Assembly: GCA_021292105.1 (NCBI GenBank)
Contig: CM037862.1
Location: 1,434,501-1,498,500 of the forward strand
Source: Anadara kagoshimensis
Taxonomy: Eukaryota > Mollusca > Bivalvia > Arcoida > Arcidae
Direction: 5' to 3'
DNA: 64,000 nucleotides
Below, piece by piece: positions 41,936-55,876 of this stretch; the stretch's first letter is position 1; every line of letters starts with the position of its first letter. The position numbers and the translations under genes are program-made. The notes below the pieces were generated by a model. The model searched no databases. It had not been told where the DNA came from and saw only the letters and a list, made by a program, of their open reading frames with translations.

Positions 41936-43029
41936 GTCTCAATTTGATTATACAGGTGACTGGTGTAGATAGATAAAAAGGATTTGTCTACCTTTTAAGA
42001 GCACCCGGTCACACTACACTGCTAGATTTTATATGGTAATTTGAAATAAGAGCGGTATATTTGTTTATTTCATGCAGTATTGTTCACGTCGAGTTAAAAA
42101 CTGGCGTTCGAAATGTAATGTGCATTGTACATACCACAGCGCGATAACGCTTTACACGATTTCGTTGATGATACGACAACTTTATGCAACACCTTTCCAA
42201 CACGTGTCTTCAGCTCAACATAGTTTTAAAATTATAGCCATTTCAATAGAGCTAGTCGTTTTCCGGTGTTGTAAAAATGGTAAGAATATGGGTTTAGAAT
42301 ATTAAAGAAATTAAATCCTATATACCATTTTGCACAAAACCTGGATTTGGGGGAGTTTAGGGGTCTATAAAGGTATCTTATGAGACATTAAAACATTGCT
42401 ATGACGTCATGCTTTGTCGTTCGTCAGTTTCTACCTGTAAAATACAACTACATGTATACGTTAAGTAACAGAATGGACAGTTAGAATGTACATCTACATG
42501 TATATTAACTTATTGGACAGCTACAGGTGCTCTGTTTTTTCGTCTAAAACAGTTAGTTTCCAATAGCAACAGAAAAACAGAACAGAAACTAAAATCCTTG
42601 AATTCATCATTTTCACAAAAATTAGAAATGAATATTTATAATTTGTATAGTCACTCAGATTGAGCAAAATGTGCCCTTACTATTTGATAACATTTTTAAA
42701 AATGATCTGAGCTGATGGAATATTTAGTCACCTTGTAAGTACAACTCACAAAAATCTTGATTTTACCTCACTCTGTAAGACGAATACTTTTCACTAAACA
42801 CAGTGTTCATTGAGTTGTAAATTTTGATGACCTCCGTTTACATGTTCATCAAAATTATTTTTACCTACAACTGTCCATTATTTAATGAATAGGGATTTAA
42901 AGCTGTATTTTATTTAGACAAAGAAGTGCAATGTTTTAAGTTAGAGAGAAGCATCAAACTTCATTCTGTGAGAGAAAAAACGTCTTCTCTCTATAACATA
43001 TTTTGGTAGAGAAAGAAATTTCTGACTGG

Positions 43030-43640
43030 TACAGAGTCCGTCAAAGATGCAGAAAAAATCTGGCCGACCTGTGCCTGTAACAGGCAATGGAAATTTCTCA
43101 AAAATCAGGGAAATAATTGAAAGTGATGGCAGTTACACGATTCGTGATATTGCCAAAGCTGTTAGCATATCGCTACATCGGGTACATTTTAATTTGAAGC
43201 GTATCTTGAAAGTAAGAACGAGTTCTGCCAGATGGTTCCCGCACATTATTGACAGATGACCAAAAACGGGTAGCAGTACAAACCGCTAAGCAACTGCTCA
43301 AAAGTTTTCCTAAATTCAATCAACGACAATTGTTACTGTGACGAAACATGGGTTCATTATTTCGAGCCCGTAAGAACAATGGCTAACTAAACAAGGTAGA
43401 AGGCATATAGTTGCAAAATGAAGCATAATCACAAAGTGTGATGGTATAGCCATACAAACCCCGGTGCTGAACGCGTAAGTGGTACAGGTTGGTATTACAG
43501 AGATATTGTGCTAAAAAGCTCAAGAAATATTATCTTAAACGACGCCCTGTGCGACTTTTTCCCTATTCCCAACATTAAAAAAATATCATCTGGTCGCGAC
43601 AAATCCCGACAAGCCCTTGTCTCAGCCTTCAGTCAGTGCC
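43030..43640 (+). pseudogene. Mariner-type transposase fragment
   Basis: An open stretch (43047-43259) encodes KSGRPVPVTGNGNFSKIREI and YTIRDIAKAVSISLHRV, a helix-turn-helix DNA-binding region of a mariner-type transposase. It is followed in other frames by LTDDQKRVAVQTAKQLLK-like, ETWVHYFEP-like and WYYRDIVLKSSRNII-like pieces. Several frame changes and no complete catalytic triad, so it is dead. Different lineage from the mariner at 27514. Confidence 0.75.
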
Positions 43641-44109
43641 TCACATGTCTATTTAAATCAACGTACGTAAAGTCGTTCATTTCAAACCGTGGAGAAAACT
43701 TTAAAGGGTTGTTATGTTCGTTTCACTATTTGAGTCTAATGGTTTTGAGGAATCATAACTATAGCAAATATTTTATCATTGATTTTTTAATAGTTAGCTA
43801 CAGATGACAAACAACCAGACCAACAGAAGACACAGTTATCCCCCTTTATACATTCCATACACAGACACTTGTCTGTTGGAAAAAAACTGTTTTCTGACAC
43901 TGAGGACAAATCCAAAGTTCCAAAACATAATCTTTTTCCAAAATTCTTTTAATTTGTCTTCCCACTAGCAGTAAACTAAACTTTAACGAAAGATCAACTA
44001 TGTTCTTTAAAAATATTCTTCATAGTAGGTAAAAAAATAGTCGTTTGACAAGTAAAAAGTTAACAAACCTTAAAGTACCAAGGCTTTCAAAACTGATGTT
44101 CTTCACAGG

Positions 44110-44345
44110 TTATATAAACCAAATCAAAAACAAACATACTAATCCATGTCCTAAACACAATCCAGAAGCAAAGTAAAAACTTTGGAACTGACAAGTTAGG
44201 TTAGACACGAGTACATCCACCAGGGAAGTGAGGCCGGGTGCTCCGGAATGGTAAACACTTCATGTTTAGCTAGCTACACCCGCCACGTGTGTAATCAAAA
44301 TTGTGTGAAAGGAACATGGAACTAACTATTCCAGGGCAATAAAGG
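44110..44345 (+). repeat. High-copy repeat copy
   Basis: Well-preserved plus-strand copy of the family described at 59645 (catactaatccatgtcctaa, ggccgggtgctccggaatgg, acacccgccacgtgtgtaat). Confidence 0.85.
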
Positions 44346-44937
44346 AGCTTCTAAACTTTCGTTGGATCTGTACGTATTTTTGACGACCATATATAAAATA
44401 ACTGTGGTGTTTGAAATTCCAAGCATTTCTTACATTTTTTTCTAATTGAGACTATTTTGTAAAAATGGCAGTGAAGTTTTTAAATATTTATTAAATTGAA
44501 AATCAGAGGCAAACCCAGCAAAATATTTGCATATCTTGTATAGTTATTATTTATTAGTTTTGCATCTACTGTATTTCCATAAATTGAGTGCACTTGTTTT
44601 GTTTATTATTATTATTTATTGTTTTCAATTGAAAATGTTTTTATTAAACTATATTAACAATAGCAATCATTTTCCGTCTATGAAAACTATTTCTCAACAT
44701 TTGCTTCATACGTCTATGAAAACGTAGTTTTGACCTTTTCAAACTGATGATTTTTTCTCCAATGGAAGTAGGCGGGGTCACCTGTCATCCCACTCATCGA
44801 TGACGTCATCCTTCATTGAGTGGACGGATTCCACGAGGCACTTAAACTCTTGGAGAAAGTAAATTAACAAAAATGAAATACAGTAATAGTTTTAAGTCCA
44901 TGTAGCAGATTAGAAATAAAAATGAATTGTAAATATA

Positions 44938-45098
44938 AGAAATGACATTGTTTTTGGGTCACTTCATGCTAGTATAATACCGGGTGTTCCGGGTATAAAT
45001 TTAACATGAAGCTAGCTGTTCATACAATGTGTACCCGGAACACCCGGTATTATACTAGCATGAAGTGCTGAAGTGACACCAAAACAATATCATTTCTT
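44938..45098. mobile_element. 161-bp hairpin element (MITE-like)
   Basis: Long inverted arms: gctagtataataccgggtgt followed by tccgggta on the left and the exact complement on the right (45031-45060), extended by imperfect matching out to aagaaatgacattgtttt and its complement at 45098. A 10-bp insertion in the right arm breaks perfect symmetry. Confidence 0.75.
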
Positions 45099-45944
45099 TA
45101 ATCAATAAAAGAATTTAAAACTCACTGACCTGACCAAATGAAATTTTTACATGAAAACATCATTATTCAGCTTTCCTATACATACAGAAATTTTGAGAAA
45201 TGTTTTGAAAGTTGATCAAGTTTATACACAAGTTTTGACTTTATTAAACGTAATATCAGTTTATTTAGGATCAGGTAGATAATTGTTGTTCGGTTTTTTT
45301 TCCAGTAGTGATCATCATGAATATTCCAATTATGACATCACATTTAAAATGTCCCCAGTAAGAAGGTACAGAGGGGATACTTTTGACATAGTTATATTTG
45401 TTGTTTTGTTTGAAAATTTAAAAATTGTTCTATGTGTAGTGTATTACGGTCAAGGGGCACATAACTCTATTGTACATGTATGTATCATGTCACGTAATAA
45501 CTACGTCATCAATATATGACGTCTTGAGTTGTACATGAGATTCAGCCATTAAAGCAGATGTACACGGTACTTGTGTTTAATCACGCTGTTATTCTTATAA
45601 AGTAGTTATACTTCACTATGTACAGAATTAAATTCACTTTTGGATGAGTGAATTTGTTTCTCCTATTAGGTCAGTAGACTCTGTATGAAGTTTTGATAAT
45701 TTTTTGCGAGTTTGTTGGAAAGTACGACTTTATTCTTGTATTTTTGCATGTGCACTCCATTTGTGCATATACAGTAAATATTTAATTATTTATGCTTTAT
45801 ACGACCACCTGGTGTGATAAGGGTTCACTGTAAGCGGTGAAAATATATAACCAAACACAAAATATCGCGAATAATTACGCGGAGTATGGTGTGTCCCATT
45901 TAGACAAAATGATGAAAACTGTATTACATACTTGATCATGTTTC

Positions 45945-46535
45945 AAATTAATCATAAACAAACATACTTCTAGTCCTTGTCCAATTTATGAGCCCAAAGC
46001 AAATTAAAGTAAAAACTTAGAAACAAGCAAATTAAGTTAAACACTTAAAACTCCACGAGGGAGGGTGCTCTGGAAGGGTAAGTATTCTAGCCAAGGTAGC
46101 TACACCCGCCGCCTATCTGATCAAAATTGAGAATGAGATGAACTTAAAACTATAGGACGTAACATTTATCCAGGGTAATTTGCATACATAGGAATCATGT
46201 TTATCTATAACATTGTGATGACGGCTATAAAACATAAACGATGTGCAGATTTATAATTTACTTTGGAATTCCATACATAGGAATGGGCATTGCTGACGTT
46301 ATGTATATAAATGGTTTCAATAAACTGGTATATGGAAAAACTGTATCAATGAAACACAAACATACTAGTCGATGTTGTAATCATAATCCCAAAAGGAAAG
46401 TAAAAAATTGAAAACTAACAAATTATTTGCAAAATCAAAACTAAAAATGAAACGAACCATAGGACGTCAAACGTATTCCCAATCATTTTGGATACAGACA
46501 TTATAATTATCATCAATATTGTGATATTTTTATAT
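45945..46535 (+). repeat. Two further copies of the high-copy repeat
   Basis: Copies at about 45945-46250 and 46355-46535, both plus strand and diverged from the reference at 59645. Confidence 0.65.
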
Positions 46536-47007
46536 TTACACCACAAACTCTAAATCAAAATTTTAAGAACGTCTGAAACAAATCATTGACTTGTCATTTT
46601 TTACAAAAACGATGAGCCAGGTTACGAATATCAACACTGAACAGAGATCGTGGTTACTTTGAGGACCTCGATAAGCCTAAACTTGCAATATCATTTATAA
46701 TATAATTGCTTTGCACAAGTTCTTGTGGTTAGAAAACCTTTAACAAAGCGTATTATTAACTGCGTGAAAATACACCAAAATTATGCAGAAGAAAGTGGCT
46801 GAAGATACAAGAACAAAAGAACAAACATATTGGTTAAATAACAGTTAGATTATATTTAACACCAGATATTATTACAGCTCCATATTGGTATTTATAAACA
46901 ATATTGAAAAAAAATTGACAATAAAGAAAGAAAACGTAAAAAAAAAAAGAATCAGTTTGTTAATCAAAATACGTTGATGTATTTACATCATTTCCATGGT
47001 TTCATTA

Positions 47008-47131
47008 TTAGTATTGTAACAAGCGACTTAACCCCTGTGAATTTGCATTGATTAAACATTTCTGAACTATTGATGGTGAAATATAGACAGCTTTACAAGA
47101 TACTCCAAAACTGAGTACGATTTCTTCTCCA
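47008..47131 (-). CDS. Gene 2 last exon
   Basis: Acceptor ttatttacag. Encodes GEEIVLSFGVSCKAVYISPS and ends SRLLQY with tandem stops TAA TAA. Homologous to gene 1 exon 8, but the reading ends here without a transmembrane segment. No hydrophobic exon is visible downstream in the window before the gene 1 start. Confidence 0.7.
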
Positions 47132-50100
47132 CTGTAAATAAAAAATGTTTCAAGATATATACATACATATAAAGGGAAGTAATTCTAGAAATAAAATCAA
47201 ATTTTACAGAGAAACAAATACATTTTATTGTTGATTATTTTTAAATTTAATTCTAAATGGTTAAATATTAGTTTTTTGGGATTACTGGTTCTAAGCAAAT
47301 GCTCATTAATAACATTAAAAGCACAAGAAAGATTTCCTTAATGACTTGATTTCTTATTGCATTTGTTATGTTACGTAGCTATTGCAATCAAAAACAAACA
47401 TGCTAATCCATGTCCGAATCACAATCCGTAAGCAAAAAAAAAACTTTGGAACTGACAAGTTAGGTAAGACACGTGAACTTTCAGCAGGGAAGTAAAGCCG
47501 GGTGTTCCGGAAGGGTAAGCACCTCCTGTTTAGCTAGCTACAGCCACCACGTGCAAATGATTTGTTTTGTCAATACCGTTTGAAAGTGATGTGATTTGTA
47601 TATGATTTACAATATATTTTGGCATTATTTGGAGAAAAAACGTTTTCACCCAGAACGATAATACGTAAAGGCGATCAGTGGTATCAGTACTTTTATTATT
47701 TTACATGTAACAAACAGTATATCTTAGCAGTATTTGGAGGCCCACGACGATAATATGAAAGGCTATCAGTGGTATCATTACTTTTACATTTCTAGTTGTC
47801 AGAGTATTTGCCCATCGTTGTATAGTGACGGCCTACACCGAGAACCAGAAATACATCAACACTAACGTAGATCAAGTAAAATGCTGAGCGGGATACGAAT
47901 AAATTTCTAATATTAAAACTTTAACAGAACATATATAATTTCAGAAGATTGAATATTAACGTTTGAAATATAAAACAAACATATAAATTCATGTCCAAAT
48001 CACAACCTAAAAGCGTAAAAACTTCCGAAACAGATAAAATAGATTAAACTGAGCGCTCCGGAAAGGTAAGCACCTCCAGTTTAGCTACCTTCACTAACCA
48101 CGTGTTTAATCATGGAACTAAAGAACGTCAAATATACAGAGTAATTATGGATACAAAGACATCATACCTATCAACACTATTATGATGACGGTCATAAAAC
48201 GTCTTAATGGCAAATTGAAAAGAATTTACACAGACGACTGTAGAAATGGCAAAAACATATTTGTGTGGTCCTTATATAATTATTGCATAACAATATGCAA
48301 ATATTTCAGAGAATAAAATAATTTTACTTCGGTTTATATACAAACCCTATGAATCTGTGCAGGTGTATGTAATCGAAAAACTCACAAACTCACTGAAATA
48401 TAGTCACCATTATGAAATTTCTGAGTTGATCTCGAAACTAAGCGTTAAATACAATGTGATACGTAAGCATATTAATTAACAAGATCACGTGACAAAGATT
48501 TAATGTCTTCACAAGAACAATAGACACGAGTTTAAAATTAGCACATGGGAATATCATTCTTAAATGTTAGGGTGTCATTGTAACCAAAATTACCCTGGAT
48601 ATATTTGACGCCCAATAATTGCATTCTCAGTTTTGATTAGACGTCGCTAGGAAAACAGGAATTGCCTATCATTCCGGAGCACGCGGCCTATCTTCCCCAG
48701 TGGAAAATCACGTGTTAATCTTCTTTTTGAAGTTCCAAAGTTTTTATGATGCTTTTGTATATTTATTTAGACATGGATCGGCCGTATGTCTGTTTTTGAT
48801 TTGGAATAAACTGTATACATACCTTGTATGGAAATCAACTACCAAAGGATGAACTGACACCTGACCTTCAGAACATGTGCACAACGTCATTGCATTTCTT
48901 ATCTCCTTGATCAACCCCGGGAAATCACTCAAACTAAATCCATTCTTCACCACTAGTCTAACAGCTTCCGTTTTATTGCCTACAAGACAAAATATTTACA
49001 TCAACGAATTACATGTACATTGGAAATAAATCTGAAGATGGATGGATTATAATTTATGTAATTATCCCATTTCAAATGAGTCAATGCAGTGCTATCCGTT
49101 GATAATGATATAATGACTCCAAGACTAAAAGGAATGTATTGATGAAAAAATATTAACGTTACCCAATACGATGTACTATCCAACAAAAATTAAAACAAGA
49201 GACAAAATTCTTAGTCTAATACAATCCAAAAGCAAAGTAAAAACTTCTGAAGTTAAACATGTGAACTTAAAACAGGGAACAGAGGCTATGTGCTACAAAA
49301 AGGTAAGTATAGGGACAACTCCTGTTTAGCTAGCTACAACTGCCACATGTCACGTGTGAAATCAAAATTGAAATTAAAAGGAACCTGGAAGTCAAATATA
49401 CCCAGGATAATTTTGGATATGATGTTTTGTTATTTCGTTGGTGTGTCCTGTATTCTTACTTTCAATGGCTGTATAGTCATTATGTATATTCATTACTTAT
49501 TTTCTGATGAGAACAACAAAAGATGATACAGCTGACTGACATGTCATCAGTGGTTTTAAACAGAATTTTAAACATAAAACCAGGCTTACAATGAAAGTCT
49601 CGTAAAAATGACTGTTACATCTTACATATAATTATAACCAATTTGTATCAACCTTATGTAAGTAAAAGATTAGAAATTCAAAAAAACTATTTGAAGATTC
49701 ATTTCACATGCCGTAAAATGTTCATTCAACCAAGTACAAGGTTTATATTATGTAACAACTTTAAAACATGTGCTGAGTTTTAGTATATATATATACATAG
49801 ATAAGCTGTCTGAAGCAAAATATACACACTTATACTTACTTATGTAATTGGTTGACTTGTCCTTTATTGTCCTTTGTTTTTCGCCTAGTAAATGGAAAAG
49901 GCTGAACTTCCTTGGAGTAATCGTCTGACGTCTGTAAGTCTGCCAAACGCATTTAAAGCCTCCTAGTTGATTGACACACGTAGATGAAGAAGGGCACATA
50001 TTAAGTTTACATTCATCAATATCCTGATGACAATTTCGCCCTGACCAACCTACTCTACACTGACAATAGAAACCTGTAAATATACTCACACACGTGCCGT

Positions 50101-53100
50101 TATTCTGGCACGGGGTAGACGCACACCAGTCTATAACAGACTGGCATCTCTCACCAGTGGTACCGACGTGACAAATACACTGATACGTGTTTTCCTTGTT
50201 TAAACATGAACCTCCATTCCCACACGGGTTACTTTTACAATAATTATACACACTACAATTAACACCAGTCCAGTGTTCAGAGCAATCGCAATAATAATCA
50301 CTTCCATTGTTTACACAGGTTCCGTTATTATCACACGTTACATTAGTACACTTATCAACAAATTCACATTGCGTCCCTCTCCATCCTTCAGCACACAGAC
50401 ATTCAAATGTGTCGTTTATGTTAGAACATACACCACCGTGCTTACAGGGGTTGGAAAAACAAAAATCCGGTTCTTGACATCGCTGTCCTTTCCAACCACT
50501 CTCACAAAAACACTCGAATGTATCATTTATATTGTGACAAGTTCCATTATTGATACAGAGTTGACTTGAGCAGTGGTCTACGACTTCACACAAATCACCC
50601 ATCCATCCATTTACACAGTTACAATGAAATGTTCCACTCTTTTCTACACATTGTCCCGCATTTTTACAAGGAGAGCTGATGCAGGGATGTAAATGACAGA
50701 TAAATCCATCTTCATTATTTGTACAGTTAGCTAAAGGTCCACATGGATCGTTATAACAGTAATTAATTTTCTCGCATTGGTCTCCGGCCCAACTTGATAC
50801 GCATGTGCACACAGGTCCGGTAATTGTGTCACTACATTTACCGCCATTTTCACAAATATAATGTGTGCAATCCACACATTCATATCCAAAAACCTTGTTT
50901 CTACACTTCAGCCCACTCCCACAAGGATTCGTTTGACATTCATTTTTGTCCATTTCACAGCCATGCCCTTCCCAGAATTCCGAACAATTACAAATATAAC
51001 CTCCATTTTGGTTTATACAAATTCCGTTGTTTTTACATGGATTGTCGTCTATACATTCATCAATATCAAGGTCACAGGTTCTGCCGGTCCACCCCACATC
51101 ACACTGACACGAAAATGATGTAAGTTGATCAATACATGTGCCGTTATTCAAACAAGGTGTTATATCGCAATGGTTGAATTTTGTTTCACAATGTTTGCCT
51201 GTCCAGCCTTGTTGACATGAGCAAGAATAGCCACCGAGTGAATTGTGACAAGATCCTTTATTTTCACAAGGGTGATAAAGACATTCATTCACATCTTCCT
51301 CACATAATATTCCTTGCCAATGTGACGGACATACACAGTGAAAACCAAGAGGATAACTATGGTCTATGCATGTTGCGTTGTTTTTACAAGGTTGTTGTTG
51401 ACATTCATTTAGCTCTGTATCACAACTAAGTCCAGTCCATCCGTGATCGCAGGCACAAACATGTCCGTTTGGTATACTATAACATTGTCCATGGCTATTA
51501 CAGTTGTTTTTATTATCACAGGTATTGTTGATTTTACTACAGTTATCGCCGCTCCATCCGAAGTCACAGATACACTTGTAACCTCCGTGGGTATTGTTAC
51601 ATCTGCCATGTTCTCCGCAAACAGATGCGACGTCACACTCATTTACATCAAGTTCACAATGACTTCCGGTAAATTCAACTCTACATGTACAATTAAAACC
51701 GCCAACATAATTAAGGCAAGTAGCGCCATTTTGACAAATACTGTTGTCACTGCATTCATCGATATCAAATTCACAGCTATTTCCCGTAAATCCATTTGTA
51801 CAGTTGCACTGATATCCACTGGTTGTATTATGACATGTGCCTCTATAATTACATATTGAACTGTTTGTGCACTCATCCATCACATGGTCACAGTGCTTAC
51901 CGAAATAACCACTTGAACAATTACAAATAAAACTACCAGGTGTATTTATACATAACCCATGTCCTTGACAAATTGTCCTGTAACCACATTCGTTAATGTC
52001 ATATTCACAATGATCACCGATAAATCCAGACGAGCAGGTACACCTGTACCCCCCTACCGTATTTTGACATACACCTCCGTTATGGCATATAGAAGTATTA
52101 CTACATTCATTTAAGTCAGCATCACAGTTGGTCCCTACATATCCATTTACACAACTACACCTAAATCCTCCGAGAGTGTTGACACACGTACCTCCGTTCT
52201 GGCATGTTGACTTGTTATGACATTCGTTGATGTCCACGTCACAATGTTGACCAGTGTAACCGGAACAGTGACATGTATAACTACCCATCGTGTTCACACA
52301 TGAACCGCCATTTCTACATAATGACGTATCAGTACACTCATTTATGTCATTTTCGCAATGTTTTCCAACAAATCCAGTCAGACAGACACAATTATATTGA
52401 CCCGGTATATCTACACAGTTACCACCGTTCTTACATAATGATGTGTTATTACATTCTTTTACATCCAGATCGCAGTTATCTCCCGTAAATCCATCGATAC
52501 AATCGCACCTGTAGCTCCCGGGAGTATTCACACATATATGATTGTTTGCACATATTGACAGATTTTTACATTCGTTTATATCATATTTGCAATGTTCTCC
52601 ATTATATCCATTTGCACATTCACATTTGTAACTACCCACAGTGTTAATGCATGTAGCCATATTTTGACACATGTTGTTGCTGCTGCATTCATTTATTTCA
52701 ATTTCACAGTTATTCTCCGCGTATCCACTGACGCAATCACACCTATAACTTCCTGGCGTATTGACGCACGTGCCTCTATGGTTACATATTGTGACATCAC
52801 TACATTCATCTACGTCATGCTCACAATGTGGTCCACTATATCCTGTACAATTACAAATATATGATTCAGCCACCTGCAGACATGTTCCTCTTCCATTACA
52901 AAACAATTCATTATTACAGTGGTTATTTTTATGTTCACAAAAGACACCATTATATCCATTAATACAATCACATTTATAACTACCCAATGTGTTCCTACAG
53001 GTACCACCATTGTGACAAACAGATGTATCAATACATTCATTTATGTCAACACATTTACTTCCGTTAAAACCCGGAGTACACAAACATTTGTAACTTCCGG

Positions 53101-55814
53101 CTGTATTAACGCATGCGCCATGTGATCCACATATGGTTGTGTTCAAACATTCATCTACATTATGTTCACAGTTTGTTCCATTGTACCCGCTAGGGCAAGT
53201 ACACGTATAACTACCAGCCGTATTGGTACACGTACCGCCATTCTGACATAGTGTCGTGTTTGTACATTCATTGATATCATATTCACAATGTGTTCCAGTA
53301 AATCCGGTACATGTGCACTTATAACTACCTTCCGTGTTTGTACAATGACCGTGATGAGAACAAATTGATATGTTGTTACATTCGTTTATGTCATTTTCAC
53401 AATGTACGCCGGTGTATCCATGGGAGCAATTACATTTATAACTTCCGGGTAAGTTGACGCATGTGCCATGTATTCCGCAAATGTGAACGTTAGAACATTC
53501 ATTTATGCCATTTTCACAATGCGTTCCAGTGAATCCGGTTGAACATCGACACGTATAACTGCCGACAGAGTTGTGACATGTTCCTTTATTTTGACATAAA
53601 GATGTGTTTGTACATTCGTTGATATCATGTTCACAATGTCTTCCGGTGTATCCACTGTAACATGTACACCTGTAACTCCCGCGTGTATTTACACATGTGC
53701 CATATATTCCACATATATTTATATTTAAACACTCATTTGTGTCGTTTTCACAGTGTTTACCCGTGTACCCATTAGAACATTTACACGTGTAACCTCCAGC
53801 GTCATTTACACAAGTTCCTCTATTTTGACATAAAGACGTGCCAGTACACTCAATAATGTCAACACATCTACTTCCGGTAAATCCTGGGTAACAGCTACAA
53901 GTATAACTTCCGGGGGAATTGATACATTTACCATCGGTTCCACAGATCCCGTGATGCGAGCATTCATTTACATCGTCTGTACAATGAGTACCAGTATAAC
54001 CAGGTTGACAACTACAGTGATCCCCATGTCTACTGCAGCATTTGTAGCTTCCAGGTGTGTTTCTACAGGTTTTGTGGCCTCCGCATATGCTTGTTTGTAA
54101 ACATTCATCTATGTCTTGTTCACAACGACTTCCGGTATAACCATGGTGGCAGTTACATCGATAGCTACCTGGAGTATTGACACATGTCCCGTGAGATCCA
54201 CATATCTGTTTATTTGAACATTCATTAATATCAGTTTCACAGTGTCGACCAATATACCCCGTGCATTGACAGGTATATCCACCGGGTGTGTTCGAACATA
54301 CACCATGGTTATTACAGATAGACTGGTTTTTACAGTTTGATTGAGTCTCACAATGTTTACCGGACCAACTACCTACGCATGCGCAGTGAAAACTTCCTTC
54401 AGTGTTTGTACATTTACCGTTGTGTTGACATGTAAAGATATTCCTACATTCATCCACGTCTGTTTGACAATTTAATCCTGTCCATTCCGGTACACATTTA
54501 CAAGTATATCTGCTATTCACTGAGGTACATGTACCTCCATGTTGACAAGTATTAGAGGCACAGTGATTATGTATTTCACATGTTTGACCTATAAATTGAG
54601 AAGTACAATTACATTTGAATCCGTTACTAAGATTCCTACAGGTGCCATTATTTTTACACGGAGAACTCGAACAAAAGTTTCTTTTTTCACATTGCTGTCC
54701 GATATAAGTTAATGGACAGTTACAACTATAACTTCTCCCTACATTAGTACATCGTCCGCCATTGTGACATCTGACATTGGTACAATAATCTGTTTTATTA
54801 CACGATGACCCTATCCATCCTTTGGTACATTGACACGTAAAGTTGCCCAGGTGATTGATGCATATTCCATGATTCTGGCAAGGATTACTGGAACAATGAT
54901 TGGCTATTTCACAACGAGCACCTGTCCATTGGTTACCACACGTACAGCTATAGTTAGTTTGGTGGTTATGACACTGTCCGGAGTGTAAACATGGGTTAGG
55001 GTGACAGTAATCTATTGTTTCACAATTAGACCCAGAAGCGTTTGCTGGACATTTACATTCATACGAGCCTACAGTATTTTTACACGTACCCCCATTTTTA
55101 CAAGGTGAATTTAAACATTCATCGACGTCAATCTCGCAAATAGTTCCAGTGCTTTTACCATTACATTGGCAACGAAAAGAACCATGTAAGTTATGACATG
55201 TTCCATGAAAACATAGATTAGTTTTATGATGACATTCATTCACATCTTTGTCACAATTGGTTCCTTGGAAACCTAAAATAGAAATAACAGTGTTTTTAAA
55301 TTCTATTTCAATGTAAAGATATACGTGTTCTTTATTTTTGTTTAAACAATATTTATTTTTTGATGACATACATGATACAAAATCAAAAATATAAAAAATA
55401 AAGGGTTTCTGAACAAGAGTGGAACTCTTATATAAACACGTGAATATAGCATATTACAATATCAACATGAAGTAAAAAATATTAATGAATATATAATTTA
55501 TTGATGAAATGATTTATTGATTAAATAAATAATTAATTAAATATTGTTGTGTCATTCCATGGAAAAAATGCCAAGATATATATTAAGCTTTTTCCAAATG
55601 TCAAAAGTTTTTACTGTTGGATAAACTTTTTGATAGTAATTTGAACATTCGTTATAACGCTGAACTCATTGTTTGTCTATGAAAATACATACAGGCTAGT
55701 GCTTACAACAACCCAAAGCTGTTGCCTTTTAATCGGTAATTATTATTAGCAAATTACAAGTGTTGGCTTATCTTAAAGAGTAAATTAGAAAGTAATGGCA
55801 ATCACATTAACAAG

Positions 55815-55876
<62 letters not shown>

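Larger units (their letters stand above)
36859..47007. other. Spacer between gene 1 start and gene 2 stop
   Basis: About 10 kb with no supported host exon. It holds SINEs (38696, 39072, 39770, 41586), a mariner-type fragment (about 43.0-43.6 kb), a hairpin element (44938) and copies of the high-copy repeat. Open frames are short and unconvincing. It should contain the promoter of gene 1 and the 3' untranslated region of gene 2, neither of which I can delimit. Confidence 0.6.
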
